Positions 51,499 to 62,373 of a stretch of 64,000 nucleotides of DNA are shown here, one piece after another. Within the stretch, counting starts at the first letter, position 1, and each line of letters opens with the position of its first letter. The stretch is from Hermodice carunculata (Eukaryota > Annelida > Polychaeta > Eunicida > Amphinomidae): contig OZ026623.1 of NCBI GenBank assembly GCA_964020975.1, forward strand, positions 82,749,932-82,813,931, read 5' to 3'. The position numbers and the translations under genes were made by a program. Below the pieces are notes generated by a model, which made no database searches, was not told the origin of the DNA, and worked only from the letters and a program-made list of their open reading frames with translations.

Positions 51499-52110
51499 TA
51501 TTCGTACATTGGTAAAATGAAGATATGAGAAAAGAGAAAAAATTATTACATATTTTTATATAGCGCATCATTCATTCATGTCACAAGGGCATCAATGCAG
51601 GTGTAATTGTATCAAAGTCAGTCAGCAAAATAGCTATACACAGCAGCTAATGTCAAGGGGGCATCTGTAACACATGAAGTTGTATAAAATACATTTATAC
51701 AATTAGAGATTTCTTGCTTGGTCAGTTTACCATCTCGAGCAAGACCCAATTCTCAAAACAGTTTGGCTGCATGCTGATTTTTTTGAATTAGTAGAGTTAG
51801 ATACTGGTCTGTGGATACCTACCTAAAAATTAATTAAGTCCAAAGTTCGTCAAATTATATTTACTTATCCTGTATTTAGAAGCTATGAAATTTAGGGAAT
51901 TACATGGTGCCGACTGGCTCTCTTCTGGGGCAAGAAGACCACACATATACACAATTTCATTTTCCCTGTTTTAGATGCTGTAGAAAAACTTGATAAATCT
52001 TTTGTTTAACTGGGAACTTATGGGTATATCTTCTCAAATTCATGGTATTGGCTCACAGTGACATCTGTAGGGAATCTTTCGAAAAAATCGAACTGCTATT
52101 CGCCAAGCTA

Positions 52111-52145
<35 letters not shown>

Positions 52146-52150
52146 AAACC
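51495..52150. other. Non-coding stretch, no gene seen
   Basis: No gene recognised. A (CA)n-poly-A tract lies at 52111-52148, immediately 3' (on the minus strand) of the RT fragment. Confidence 0.5.
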
Positions 52151-52430
52151 GACCTGCATTCTTTTTGGAGAAGTACCAAAGCATTGCTTCATAGATAAAG
52201 GTGGGCCCATGAGTACTACATCATCAGCATATGCTAGAGCTCCTACCAAGAGATGAACGATACAACAACCATATCCTGAATTTGAGAGGCTCAGCTAGTT
52301 CATCTATTGTAACTCCAAATAAGATGGGGAAAAGAACACCGCCTTGCTTTACCCCGTTTGGGCAGCTAAATGGGTCCGCAACCGCATTGCACCATGTGAC
52401 ACTTGCGTTGACTCGGCCATAATATCAAAC
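52151..52430 (-). mobile_element. Small LINE reverse-transcriptase fragment
   Basis: On the minus strand the sequence reads CPNGVKQGGVLFPILFGVTIDELAEPL, then after one frame change ALAYADDVVLMGP. These are the conserved GVKQGG and YADD catalytic blocks of a non-LTR reverse transcriptase. Only about 90 codons remain. It ends at an A-rich/CA tract. The clade cannot be assigned. Confidence 0.8.
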
Positions 52431-52891
52431 TTTTGGTCAAGGGGATATCCTAGTGGTATAACATGGATAAACATATTATCTACACTGAAACTATACAGAA
52501 ATACATTTTCATATGTGTAACCCTTGCTTTTCAATGAAGTTTCTACGTCCATTGATACTTATGGAACATACAGTTTGTTTTTGTGCGATGCTCTGTAAAC
52601 TGTAGCATTATGGGCTCTACTTAGATGATCATTGGTCTACTTTTCTCCCGGTAAATTGGTGACGGTCTTGAAAAAGATTTTCTCCTGAACACCAGCTTTT
52701 GGCAGTTCGGTAGCTTAAGAGTCGTTTATGACAGCAGCAAGGCCATGTGCTTCAGCTGCGTTCGAAATGCTACTCATGTGTACATACAGACACATCGAGT
52801 TAATTGCGACTTGCTACCAACAAGAGTCTCAGATACTTACAACGTACGTAACAGCTATGCAAAGAGTGCTTAAAGGTGTATTTGTGCAGAC
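52431..52891. other. Non-coding stretch, no gene seen
   Basis: Nothing recognisable beyond short frames. Confidence 0.5.

Positions 52892-52980
<89 letters not shown>
52892..52980. repeat. (CT)n microsatellite
   Basis: An uninterrupted CT run of about 44 units. The poly-LS and poly-RE frames over it are artefacts. Confidence 0.97.
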
Positions 52981-52984
<4 letters not shown>

Positions 52985-53099
52985 GAAGAATTTTATACGC
53001 AGAAACTCCAAACGGGGCATGATTCTGCCTCCATACATAATGCCTGGTCTGTTTGTGAAGAGGGATGACAGTTTTGAAAAGTATGCCATTTGAAAGTTT

Positions 53100-53690
53100 T
53101 AATCTTGAACGTCTTCACGTTCAAAGCTATAAAGGTGTCCATTTGACAAATAAAAGCTGCAGAATTTAAATTTATGCTACTCGGCGGAATTTGAAAAGTT
53201 TAAACTATTATAGGTAGGGGTGCAATGCCAACTTCAGTTTATTGGTTTGTGCTGTAGGTACATCCAATGAACCACAAGCAAAAGATGAAGAATTTCAACT
53301 TATGCTAGTTAAGAGCACTTAAAAAATTTAAATGTTGAATATCTTCAAAACTACTATTGGTTAAGGTGCCATTCCAAATTTAATCCACACGATCAACCAC
53401 AAGCAAAATCCCAAATTTTAATTCATAGAATGAACCACAAGCAAAAAGTTCTAAAAGTTGAATTTATGCAACTAGGGGCAGTTGAAAAGTTTAAAGGTTG
53501 AATATCTTAAAAAAATATTGTAGGCAGACGTGCCAGTCCAAATTTAATTCATAGGTTTGTGCTGAAGGTGCATCCAATAAACACAAACGGAAGTTGTTGC
53601 ATTTAAATTTATGCAAGCTCTTAAAGACACAGATAGATTTGCTTTGAAGAAAATCTGCTTTTCTAGTACTGTCAGTTTGCTGGAGTGCCA
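53100..53690. repeat. Degenerate tandem repeat, unit about 150-180 bp
   Basis: Blocks recur in order: GTTGAATATCTT near 53334 and 53494; a CCAAATTTAAT block near 53373 and 53538; GGTTTGTGCTG(T/A)AGGT near 53245 and 53554; AACCACAAGCAAAA near 53270, 53395 and 53431; and AATTTATGC(T/A)A near 53168, 53461 and 53607. It ends with AGATTTGCTTTGAAG...CTTTTCTAGT, which is echoed at 55608-55640. Confidence 0.6.
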
Positions 53691-54500
53691 TCAATGGTGG
53701 GTTGTTTCGATTTCCTCTGAAGGGATTAGGGAACCCATCAAAAGTTCGATGTTTGTCAAATTAAAAAACAAATAAATAAAATAATTTAGTTTTGGCTCAG
53801 ATGTCCCACCCACCCACCCAAAAAAATAAAGCAGACTTTACATTGGAACTTCTGTCTTGCTGGATGTGATAGTTCCCCAGTCTTTAACACTCTAGTGGTC
53901 CTCAACTTTCTAGTCACATCAATGTATGAATGATTGATACTGAATTCTATCAAATAAAGATACTTCACCATTAAAATTGACGCTTCTTTTGTATTCAGTA
54001 TTTATATACAGGTTTCAAAGTATGCATTTATATTTGCATGTCTGGCTCATTTGAGTTTGATTCTGAATAAAGAGGTGGTTGATGGGTGGCAGAGGCGTCA
54101 CATTTTGACGATGTGCGTTTGAAGGAACGTGTTATTTTTGATTTTTTTTTCGACCATCAACTACCTCTTCGTTCAGTATCTGATTCAGTTCCAATGGCTT
54201 TGATTTCAATTTTAACCACAGTGCATTTCGTTCTGCTGTAACCAGTTCTCTGGTTTTACTGTGTGATAGTTTCACATTCTTTTCTCGTTGTTTGTTCATA
54301 AAACGCTCATACTTGCTTTGTGGATTCTTATAAATAAGTAAATAGTCCGTTCTGGACAAATACAGCTGCAGTCACTACCCAAATTACCCAGTATCCCTTT
54401 AATTGCGTTTGTATTCCTTTAAGTGCAGTGCGCGGGCGTACTGCCCCGCACTCGCACACGTTGTTCTTTTCGGGATGAGATCACCATTATATTTAGTGTA
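53691..54500. other. Non-coding stretch with one possible small exon
   Basis: A 75-codon minus-strand frame at 54132-54359 is rich in Lys, Glu and Asn (for example YKNPQSKYERFMNKQREK) and follows CTGCAG, a possible acceptor. It has no recognised family and no polyadenylation signal nearby. It could be chance. Confidence 0.2.
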
Positions 54501-55074
54501 TATTTCCATTTTAGCATAAAAGCGTATAACTTTTGTCATGTGACTTTTTAAGATAAAGTACGCGATTGGTGTTGGTCATACACTTTTAATTTGAAACACG
54601 CAAAATAAAAAAGGCGAGTCTTTAGATAGAATCAAAAGTTATGCCAGTGGTCCCCATAGTCAGGAAACACGTGCTCCGAGCACGGCTTGCATTACGTCAC
54701 TGCGTGTGACTATGATTCACCCTCGGTAAACAAAATCTATCACGGAAAATATATCTGTCAAACCAAATAACACATAAAGGCTGACAACTTCATGTAATAG
54801 TTTAGCTGAAACAGTGGGCTATTTCCATTTTAGCATAAAAGCGTATAACTTTTGTCATGTGACTTTTTAAGATAAAGTACGCGATTGGTGTTGGTCATAC
54901 ACTTTTAATTTGAAGCACGCAAAATAAAAAAGGCGAGTCTTTAGATAGAATCAAAAGTTATGCCAGTGGTTCACCCTCAGTAAACAAAATCTATCACGGA
55001 AAAGATATCTGTCAAACCAAATAACACATAAAGGCTGACAACTTCATGTAATAGTTTAGCTGAAACAGTGGGCT
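54501..55074. repeat. Recent tandem duplication (319-bp and 255-bp copies)
   Basis: Copy 1 is 54501-54819 and copy 2 is 54820-55074. They are almost identical from TATTTCCATTTTAGCATAAA to GCTGAAACAGTGGGCT. Copy 2 lacks about 64 bp that copy 1 carries between CCAGTGGT and TCACCCTC (about 54655-54718). Only a handful of single-base differences are visible, so the duplication is young. Confidence 0.93.
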
Positions 55075-55259
55075 ATTAACAGGTACATAGCTCCCAAAGG
55101 TGTGAGCATATTAAAACCCAGGAATTAATAGTAACTATTTACTTTTTATTGCTAAAAAAGTTGACTGCTACTTGGATGAACCCGTTACAACCGCATCGCG
55201 TACATCGGCAAACGATATTTTCCCCTTTGAAAGTAAAAATGTCAATAATAATATATTGA
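55075..55259. other. Short non-coding spacer
   Basis: Nothing recognised. Confidence 0.5.
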
Positions 55260-55645
55260 AGATTATGCAAATTAAGGCCAAATTAAATTTTAAATCTTGA
55301 ATATCTCCAAAAGCATGATAGGTGCAGGTAACCTATCCAACATAAATCCATAGGTATGTAACACACTGTACATTTTTGTAATTTACATGTGACCTCTAAA
55401 AGTCAAAGGTCAAGGTTATTTGGCCCCTTGAAGTTTTCATCTAGCCATCTTTTGAACAATTTTCATGTGATTTGGTCCATGTCGGGCTCAAATTGCAGTT
55501 ATTGCAACATTGCACATTTTTACATGTAACTTCTAGAGGTCAAAGGTCAAAGTCATTTGGCACTCTGAAAGTTTCATCTATCCATATTTACAACTTTTAA
55601 TGGCACACAGACATATTTGCTTTGTAGCAAATCTTCTTTTCTAGT
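55260..55645. repeat. Degenerate repeat related to 53.1-53.7 kb, carrying DR1-like sites
   Basis: It shares a TTGAATATCT start and the AGATTTGCTTTG/AGACATATTTGCTTTG...CTTTTCTAGT end with the repeat at 53.1-53.7 kb. Inside, two units of about 140 bp each hold a TGACCTCTA/AACTTCTAG-GTCAAAGGTCA segment. AGGTCAAAGGTCA at 55537-55549 is a perfect direct repeat with one-base spacing, the DR1 form known for RXR/HNF4-type nuclear receptors. A weaker copy lies at 55400-55412. Confidence 0.5.
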
Positions 55646-56508
55646 TTTGCATTGAAATAGCCCATGATCTATCAGTTTACATGAGCTTTCGTCCATGGTC
55701 ATACACGGAGACCCAGGGGTGAATATACTCGCTTCAAGAAAATATATTATGCTGACTTAATCATTAACCGCTTATGGTTGAGTTAGTTATGGCTTGCTTA
55801 AAGATAATCACTTTCTTCATTATTTTACAGCTGCTTCGTTGTAGCTCGGTCAACGAGTTAGTCAAAGGGTGCATTCATTGATTTATAAATATGCACATAT
55901 GTCACCAAATGCAATTGCGTACTGTGCTGCATGTGTAATAGATACCCGGTATCTTACGCTGACAGCAGCTCGACGCTCAACATCCGATGACGCATAAACG
56001 TTTGACTATTGAAATGCCTCAATAGGAAGATCATAGTCGCGGTATGTACGGCGTATGTTCATGACAGGCTCTCCTATCCCAGCCAAATATACCCTCCTTG
56101 GTGGCAGACAAGGTGAAGGGGAGGGAGATCTCAATGTGCTGGTAAGGTAATAATTTGGCCCCAGTACAAAGTATGTACAATTACAATCCTCCTCTGTTAA
56201 TACTAGTAAAAGGAGTACTATTCAAATTTGCAAGGTGTAAAGTTTTTGTTGTTTCTTTGCAACATGGCTTTAAAATAAAAGACACAACAATTTGGCTAAA
56301 AAAATACTGTCGTACCAGTGTTCGTTGAACCGTTTCAAAATGACGCAACATCCGTTCCGTAGTAAAATAACATTTGGGCCCATCTGTGGGCAGACCAAAC
56401 AAATGAATATCATGGTCCGAAAACTCACTGACTGCCCGGTCAGCTCTTGTGACCTGTGCATGTAAGTAACGTATAAGTAACTTACGCGTCACGTCATTTC
56501 CACTGCAC
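55646..56508. other. Non-coding stretch, no gene seen
   Basis: A 113-codon minus-strand frame at 56181-56522 has no recognised domain and is probably chance. Confidence 0.5.
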
Positions 56509-56535
56509 GCACACACACACACACATATATATACA

Positions 56536-56574
<39 letters not shown>
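56509..56574. repeat. Compound (CA)n(TA)n microsatellite
   Basis: A CA run followed by interrupted TA runs. A G tract lies nearby at 56711-56720. Confidence 0.93.
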
Positions 56575-57304
56575 TACGCATTTCAAACTAATATATATAT
56601 ATTCTGACATACAAAAATATAAAATTTTAGGATTTTGTGCTTAAAATTTAGAGGCGCCGCCAAAAGATCTATGTGCGATCAAAATCTTAACTACATTTGT
56701 GTGTGTGTGTGGGGGGGGGGGTCAAAAGCCCGTTTTCCATTGCAAAAGGTCTACATTTACCACTTGTATAAAAACCTGCGGGTACTTTCGGACCTGTATC
56801 AACTACCGGGGAACTTTCTCCACCAAGCTCTATCCTTGCCTAAGCAGGGGGTCTTGCCTCGTGTGCTCGTGCTGCTACTTAATTCATAGCCTGGGGGCCA
56901 CTTCAGTGTTTGATATAAAATCTCTATTCTGGGGCTATAACTGGTAACTGTATGGCGCTGTATTTACATTTTCAGGTAAGGCTCACTCTGGATAAATCCC
57001 ATTATATATTGTCCATTACATTCATTCGACAAATTAACCTTTCCTTAACACTTATCACACATATATTTTGGACACTACCTCTTCAAAATATTCAATCGAC
57101 TTTGATGCCAATTTCAAAATTGTGAATTCCACACCCAATGGTTTGTAAATGAGTATTGGGACGATCTTGAGGTGGGGTGGGGGTGGGGGTGGCGAGGTTA
57201 TAATAATCGAAACCAAAAGTACATCCTTTTTTAATGCTTCAGAGCATCAATAATGATCTGATATATGCTGTGGCCGCAATTCGATTTTATATCCAAAATT
57301 ACAG

Positions 57305-57462
57305 GTGTTTTTGTGCGACTGTCCCACAATCAATGCATTGTGCCATGTTCAAAATGGCAGTCACCACGTAGAGGATCAAAATACCATGTTACGTTTGGAT
57401 TTGATACTAACGATGATAACTGCTTCAGACAGAATCGAGCAGGCAGAATAAAGTTAAGATAG
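57305..57462 (+). CDS. Possible terminal exon, unknown function
   Basis: A frame entered in phase 1 follows the acceptor-like CAAAATTACAG and runs about 52 codons to TAG. It has three Cys and a hydrophilic end (FDTNDDNCFRQNRAGRIKLR). No family is recognised, the pyrimidine tract is weak, and no partner exon was found. Confidence 0.13.
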
Positions 57463-58089
57463 TGAGCCTTGTTTTAAAAGTACTCTAACAACCGTTTGCC
57501 CTGGTAACTCAGAGAATGTACACCTGGAACCTTCAAAATATTACCATAACGATCACCGAAAAACTAGGGATATGCTGTTTCACCGAACAACCGTGGCTAT
57601 GCAGCTATGCTGTTTCCCCTGCCTAAGTTAACCCTCCAGATAACTTGAAATAAAATGCTGTGTTTGAGTTACCTTTACTTCAAAATGACGGCACACGATG
57701 GCCACTTTCTCGATAAAATTTCTCAGCCTGGGTCGATCAATTTTATTTAGGGAAGGTCGGGTTGAATGTACTTTTTTCATTAATTTTAGGGTTATGCCTT
57801 TTTTAGTAGGGTGTCAGGCTACCGGAACTACACATATATTTTTGTTAGGCCTTACGTTACTTGGACAAATGGATGTTCTTTCCACCTTTACCTGGGCACA
57901 GGCAAAGGCATTTGTTGTAAAACAAAATTTTCAATAAAAGTGTATCAACATCATTTACTTGTGTCACACTCTACTGTATCGTTGACGATCTAACTCTGTG
58001 GCTGTAGCGGTAAGCACTTTTTTTATTTTTTGTATGTTAATACCATGCACATATGAGGACTAAAGACAGAATTGCATCTTTAAATTCAG

Positions 58090-58135
<46 letters not shown>

Positions 58136-59084
58136 ATCTCTTCATATTTTAATGGGGGCAGTGACTGATAAGCATTTTTCCCATCGTTTCTTGTCCTGGC
58201 ATAATATCTCACCTTAGCCATGGCGTGACAAGTAAAAAACCTCCTGTCACTAAATGTCCCGATAAAGTTTCTGTTTTTCTTAAATGTATTTCTTACAATC
58301 GAAAACACGTATACGACCAGCATTTTCACCTTATAAAAATTTTGTTTTGTTGCATCAAAGCAGCCAAAATGGGTGAAATGAAATTCAGTATAAATTATAC
58401 AAGTCGGTTCTGGTACACATTATAATTATGCGCAAGTACTGGCTTGCTGACCTTATTTTGATTTCAGATCCGTGTGGGAAGACTCACTTCTCAGTAAACA
58501 TCGATGTAAAAAGTTCACCGCTGAAGCGAATCTGTGGTACCTAAATATATCTGTCCATATGACGCCAAATTTAATTCACCTGATTTTCCAGCCTCTGTTT
58601 TAGGCGACCAACCGATATTATTACAGCCGGCAGAGATACGTCATTAACGGTAAAAACAAAGTCCAAAGGAAACACAGTGATCTTGTTGGTAAACAGACCC
58701 GCGGCTCTAATCTGTCGTTTGCTTCATGCTAAGCGCGGGAAATCAACCGTTCCCGTTGATAGCAACTGTCTGCAGCTCACAAGTTGGGGAAGCTCAGAAG
58801 AGCAAGACTTAATTATATTGCGTTGCCGTTGTGTGTGTTATTTATATACAAATGTTATGGCTGTATTTTAGAGGCACGTACGTAAGAGTAATTCTTGCAC
58901 AAGGCACACAAATATAGCAACCTGTCATGGTGAAAATTAGGTATCGACCTAACCGGTATCTTTACAACTCCGAAGCAGAGCTTTCAAAGAGGGGACTTCT
59001 CAGAACCCGCACGTGTATATGGCTTCTGAGGAAAGTAACAGATGCATTGGTGTGTTGATTAAGCTGATGTATATGTTATAGAGT
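57463..59084. other. Non-coding stretch with a CA repeat
   Basis: Short frames only. (CA)n lies at 58093-58132. Confidence 0.5.
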
Positions 59085-59173
<89 letters not shown>

Positions 59174-59235
59174 TAATAATAATAATAATGATGATGATGA
59201 TGATGATGATGATAATAATAATGATAATAATAGAT
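59085..59235. repeat. (TAA)n/(GAT)n microsatellite
   Basis: A long AAT run passes into an ATG run and back to AAT. Confidence 0.97.
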
Positions 59236-60164
59236 CATCATCATTATTATTACAGCAACAAATTTGCGAGTACTAGAATAGCATCTGGAAAGTTACTTGT
59301 ATTATGGATGTGTATATGTTATACTGGCCAACTAATGCCTTTCGGGATTCAACCAATACATATGCATACATATCAGGATGCCAGATGAATGTGTTAATTA
59401 ATTTACGGAATGCCAACGTGAAATTTCAGTGGCAAATTGAATGTAAACAAAGTACATTATGTTCGCATATCATATTTTGCATTTTTACAAATCGATGACA
59501 AGAAAGTCGCGTTGTGGTGTCACGTGATGCTGAATCCATTGTAAATATGCCGCGTCCGATATCCGTTTCTGGTAAGATATGACCCTCCTATTCACCAGGC
59601 CCTCTCTTCTGTATGGGAATCTCTTTGAAAGACTTGTAGTCTGCGCTGGGACCAGATCTCTCGTGTTTATATTTCCTTGTAGATATACACACTAGGGCCC
59701 CCTAGTGCCAAATAGTCTGGTAACTATTTAGTGCTAGAGGTAGGAAAACCACAAAAATAGTCACTTCCGGGAATAAAGAACAATACGTTTGCAGATACAA
59801 ATGTGTCACAATTTACATCGAAATTAACTTGTCACTGAAGAGGTGATGAATGACTGATAATTGATAAATTTATAGATATCAAGGTTAGAAACAGGTTTAT
59901 AGAAAATACCAACATGCACCTCCAACACAAGAGAGTAATGGACAATTTAGTATTAGGGGGCACATGTGTGTATGTGGTGTACTCGTGTTTCTTTTGTTAA
60001 ACATCTTGATTTTATGTTAGATTTTCCACACAATGGAATCCCCTCTTAATTTCTGCCACACTTGCCAACATGACTTCAATGTAAACGTGTCTTATCTAAA
60101 ATCGAGGCGCCAAGCAGGAATACAATTGATGGCTTATTGTTGCATGATCTTAGTTGTACATTCA
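59236..60164. other. Non-coding stretch, no gene seen
   Basis: At 59691-59708 the palindrome ACTAGGG-CCC-CCTAGT overlaps a CTCF-like core on the minus strand. Nothing else is recognised. Confidence 0.5.
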
Positions 60165-60316
60165 CGGCTTGCTTGTTTGTTTGTTTGGGTTTGTTTTTTG
60201 TTTTTTGTTTTTTTGCGTTTTTTTGCGGGTTTTTTTGCGGTTTTTTTTTTTGTTTTTGTTTTTGTTTTGTTTTTTTGTTTGTTTTGTATTTGTTTTTGTT
60301 TTTGTTTTTGTTTTTC
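60165..60316. repeat. (GTTTTT)n T-rich repeat
   Basis: A run of GTTT/GTTTTT units. The poly-F and poly-K frames across it are artefacts. Similar runs lie at 61697-61800 and 62935-63045. Confidence 0.9.
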
Positions 60317-60564
60317 ATGTATTTCAAAATCACACATTTTTACCCACTCTTTTTATTTAGCAATTTAGATTATCTTTACACTTTTTAACAATGGACTTTC
60401 CATGATGCATAATGAGTTTAACAGAGCGGTTTTTGTCATTTCTGACAGAAAAACTTTAGACATGTAAAAGTACCATGTTCTCGTCATGTCAATTAATCTC
60501 TTTTCCTCTAAATCATGCCATTAAATACCGTTTATTCTGTGTGCCTTTCTCATCATTCGTCCAG

Positions 60565-60831
60565 CCTATCAGCAACTTATGAAACCATCCCTGCAGTCTT
60601 TCAACAGGGAAGCTCTGCTGGCCCACATGTGGACACAGAAACAGTGCGAGGTCACACGATGCAGAACTGGGAAGGATATTGTAGAATTCCTGGACACGTG
60701 GTCTTTTTTTCACTTTCCTGCATATCATGCACATTGTATCACCTCTTGCTTCGTGAAAAAATATGACGACTTTTCATGTGGGTGCCGAAACCAACGCGTC
60801 ATCTTAAGGCAAACTTGCGAAATTACAGAAG
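60565..60831 (+). CDS. Possible symmetrical phase 1-1 exon encoding a Cys-rich segment
   Basis: The segment lies between an acceptor with a good pyrimidine tract (TTTCTCATCATTCGTCCAG) and an excellent donor (AAG|GTAAGTA). It is 267 bp, a multiple of three, and the open frame enters and leaves in phase 1, as is common for extracellular modules. It encodes about 88 residues with seven Cys in the last two thirds (QKQCEVTRC, AHCITSC, FSCGC, RQTCEITE). No family could be named. An acceptor 2.2 kb downstream (63065) would give a stop after nine codons in the required phase, so a partner exon is not established. Confidence 0.33.
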
Positions 60832-61803
60832 GTAAGTACATGCAGCTAGATTAATTATGTTCGTCCAGGATGAGTGAACTTATTAACATTGTATAACTCA
60901 AATCTAAATACCACCCCAACCCGAGATTTTGTTCTAGCCAGCTCAGTGTCCACCGGTAACGTTTAATGAAGAAAATATACCGCTCAAGGTGTGTGTGTTG
61001 CTGAATACAATCTGCCAATAGTTTTGCATGTTTCCAAGTTTTATCCTTACCTTCTCGCGTCTTTTTTCCTGAGCCAACATCTGTCTTCGGTCCTTTCAGT
61101 GTGTGTAAAGCGCACGCAAGCTGTTGTCTGTGCATACTGATGCTGGGGGAGGTTTTCTCTGATTCTAATATTCGAAATTCGCAGTGAAAGCGCAACATGA
61201 AAGAAAACAAAGTAGACATTATAAATTTAAAACTACCAATGGATGTCGACCGGGTTTGCCCGAGAAGAGTGTGAATAAAGACTACTCTGAGTCACCGGTG
61301 GTGTCGTTTTTCGAGCTTATTTTCCCTTGTCAGGTCCCCAACATATTTGTGTAGCAACTGAGACGTCTATAGTTGTAAATAACTTTTTAATCATTCCAAT
61401 ACACGGACAAAAAAAAAAAATTTTATTTACTGACACAAGGCACAGGCATGTAAGCTTATTAAATTTTGCAATATACACTCCAGATTTAACCTAGGACTGT
61501 CTTGCTAGTTTTTATGTTGACTTATTTTTCTACCTCAACAAAGAAGCTCTAACCAGAAACAATATCACACTTGTTAAAAGTGTTGGTTCCGCTGTTGTAT
61601 TGCTGCCCATGAAACCATAAACATAGAACAAAATCTTGCTCCAAATCATAAGCAGCTACTTTTTTCCAGTCATGAGTGTGTTTGAATTTTGAAGAGACTT
61701 CTTTTTTTCTTTTCCTTGTTTTTTTGTTTTGTTTTTGTTTTTGTTTGTTTTTTGTTTTGTTTTTTTTTGTTTGTTTTTATTTTTGTTTAATTTAGTTGGT
61801 TTT

Positions 61804-61846
<43 letters not shown>

Positions 61847-62249
61847 CAATTTGTTTTTGGTTATTTTTTGGGGGGGGGGGGTTGGAGAGGTTTGGGGCTT
61901 TTTAGAGTAATCATCGAGGGGATGTTCTACTGTACAGTTCTTAGCAGTAAACAAGCATATAGGCATTAAAACTCGAGATGATCATTTCAGCTCTAGATTT
62001 AATTGAGTCAAGAGGGTTTTTTGGGGGGCAAATTTTGGTTGCAAATCGCTCACAGTGCTCGAGAAAAGCTCTCGACCCCAGCTTTCTTTTTCTGTGGAAC
62101 TATAAGCCCAGGCATTCTGGTCCTTGAACCAAAGGTGTCCTTGCAAGAAATTTGAATGCGACATCCTTATAATTTAAACAGGTAAGGTCATTATTGTGAC
62201 CAGCATTGAGAGAAGTACCAGTAACTTGCAAAGAAAAAGACACACAGAA
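60832..62249. other. Non-coding stretch with T-rich, GT and G-tract repeats
   Basis: No gene recognised. It contains a GTTTT-type run at 61697-61800, (GT)n at 61804-61845 and a G tract at 61870-61880. Confidence 0.5.
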
Positions 62250-62290
62250 CAGACAGACAGACAGACAGACAGACTGACAGACAGACAGAC

Positions 62291-62372
<82 letters not shown>
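62250..62372. repeat. Compound (GACA)n(GATA)n microsatellite
   Basis: About nine GACA units are followed by more than twenty GATA units. Confidence 0.97.

Positions 62373-62373
<1 letters not shown>

Noticed and set aside
56181-56522. 113-codon minus-strand frame
   Set aside because: It starts in the CA repeat (MCVCAC), and no family or splice site supports it.
60033-60388. Phe-rich and Lys-rich frames at 60.1 kb, and similar ones at 62.9 kb and 31.6 kb
   Set aside because: They are produced by (GTTTTT)n and (GAAA)n repeats read in different frames.
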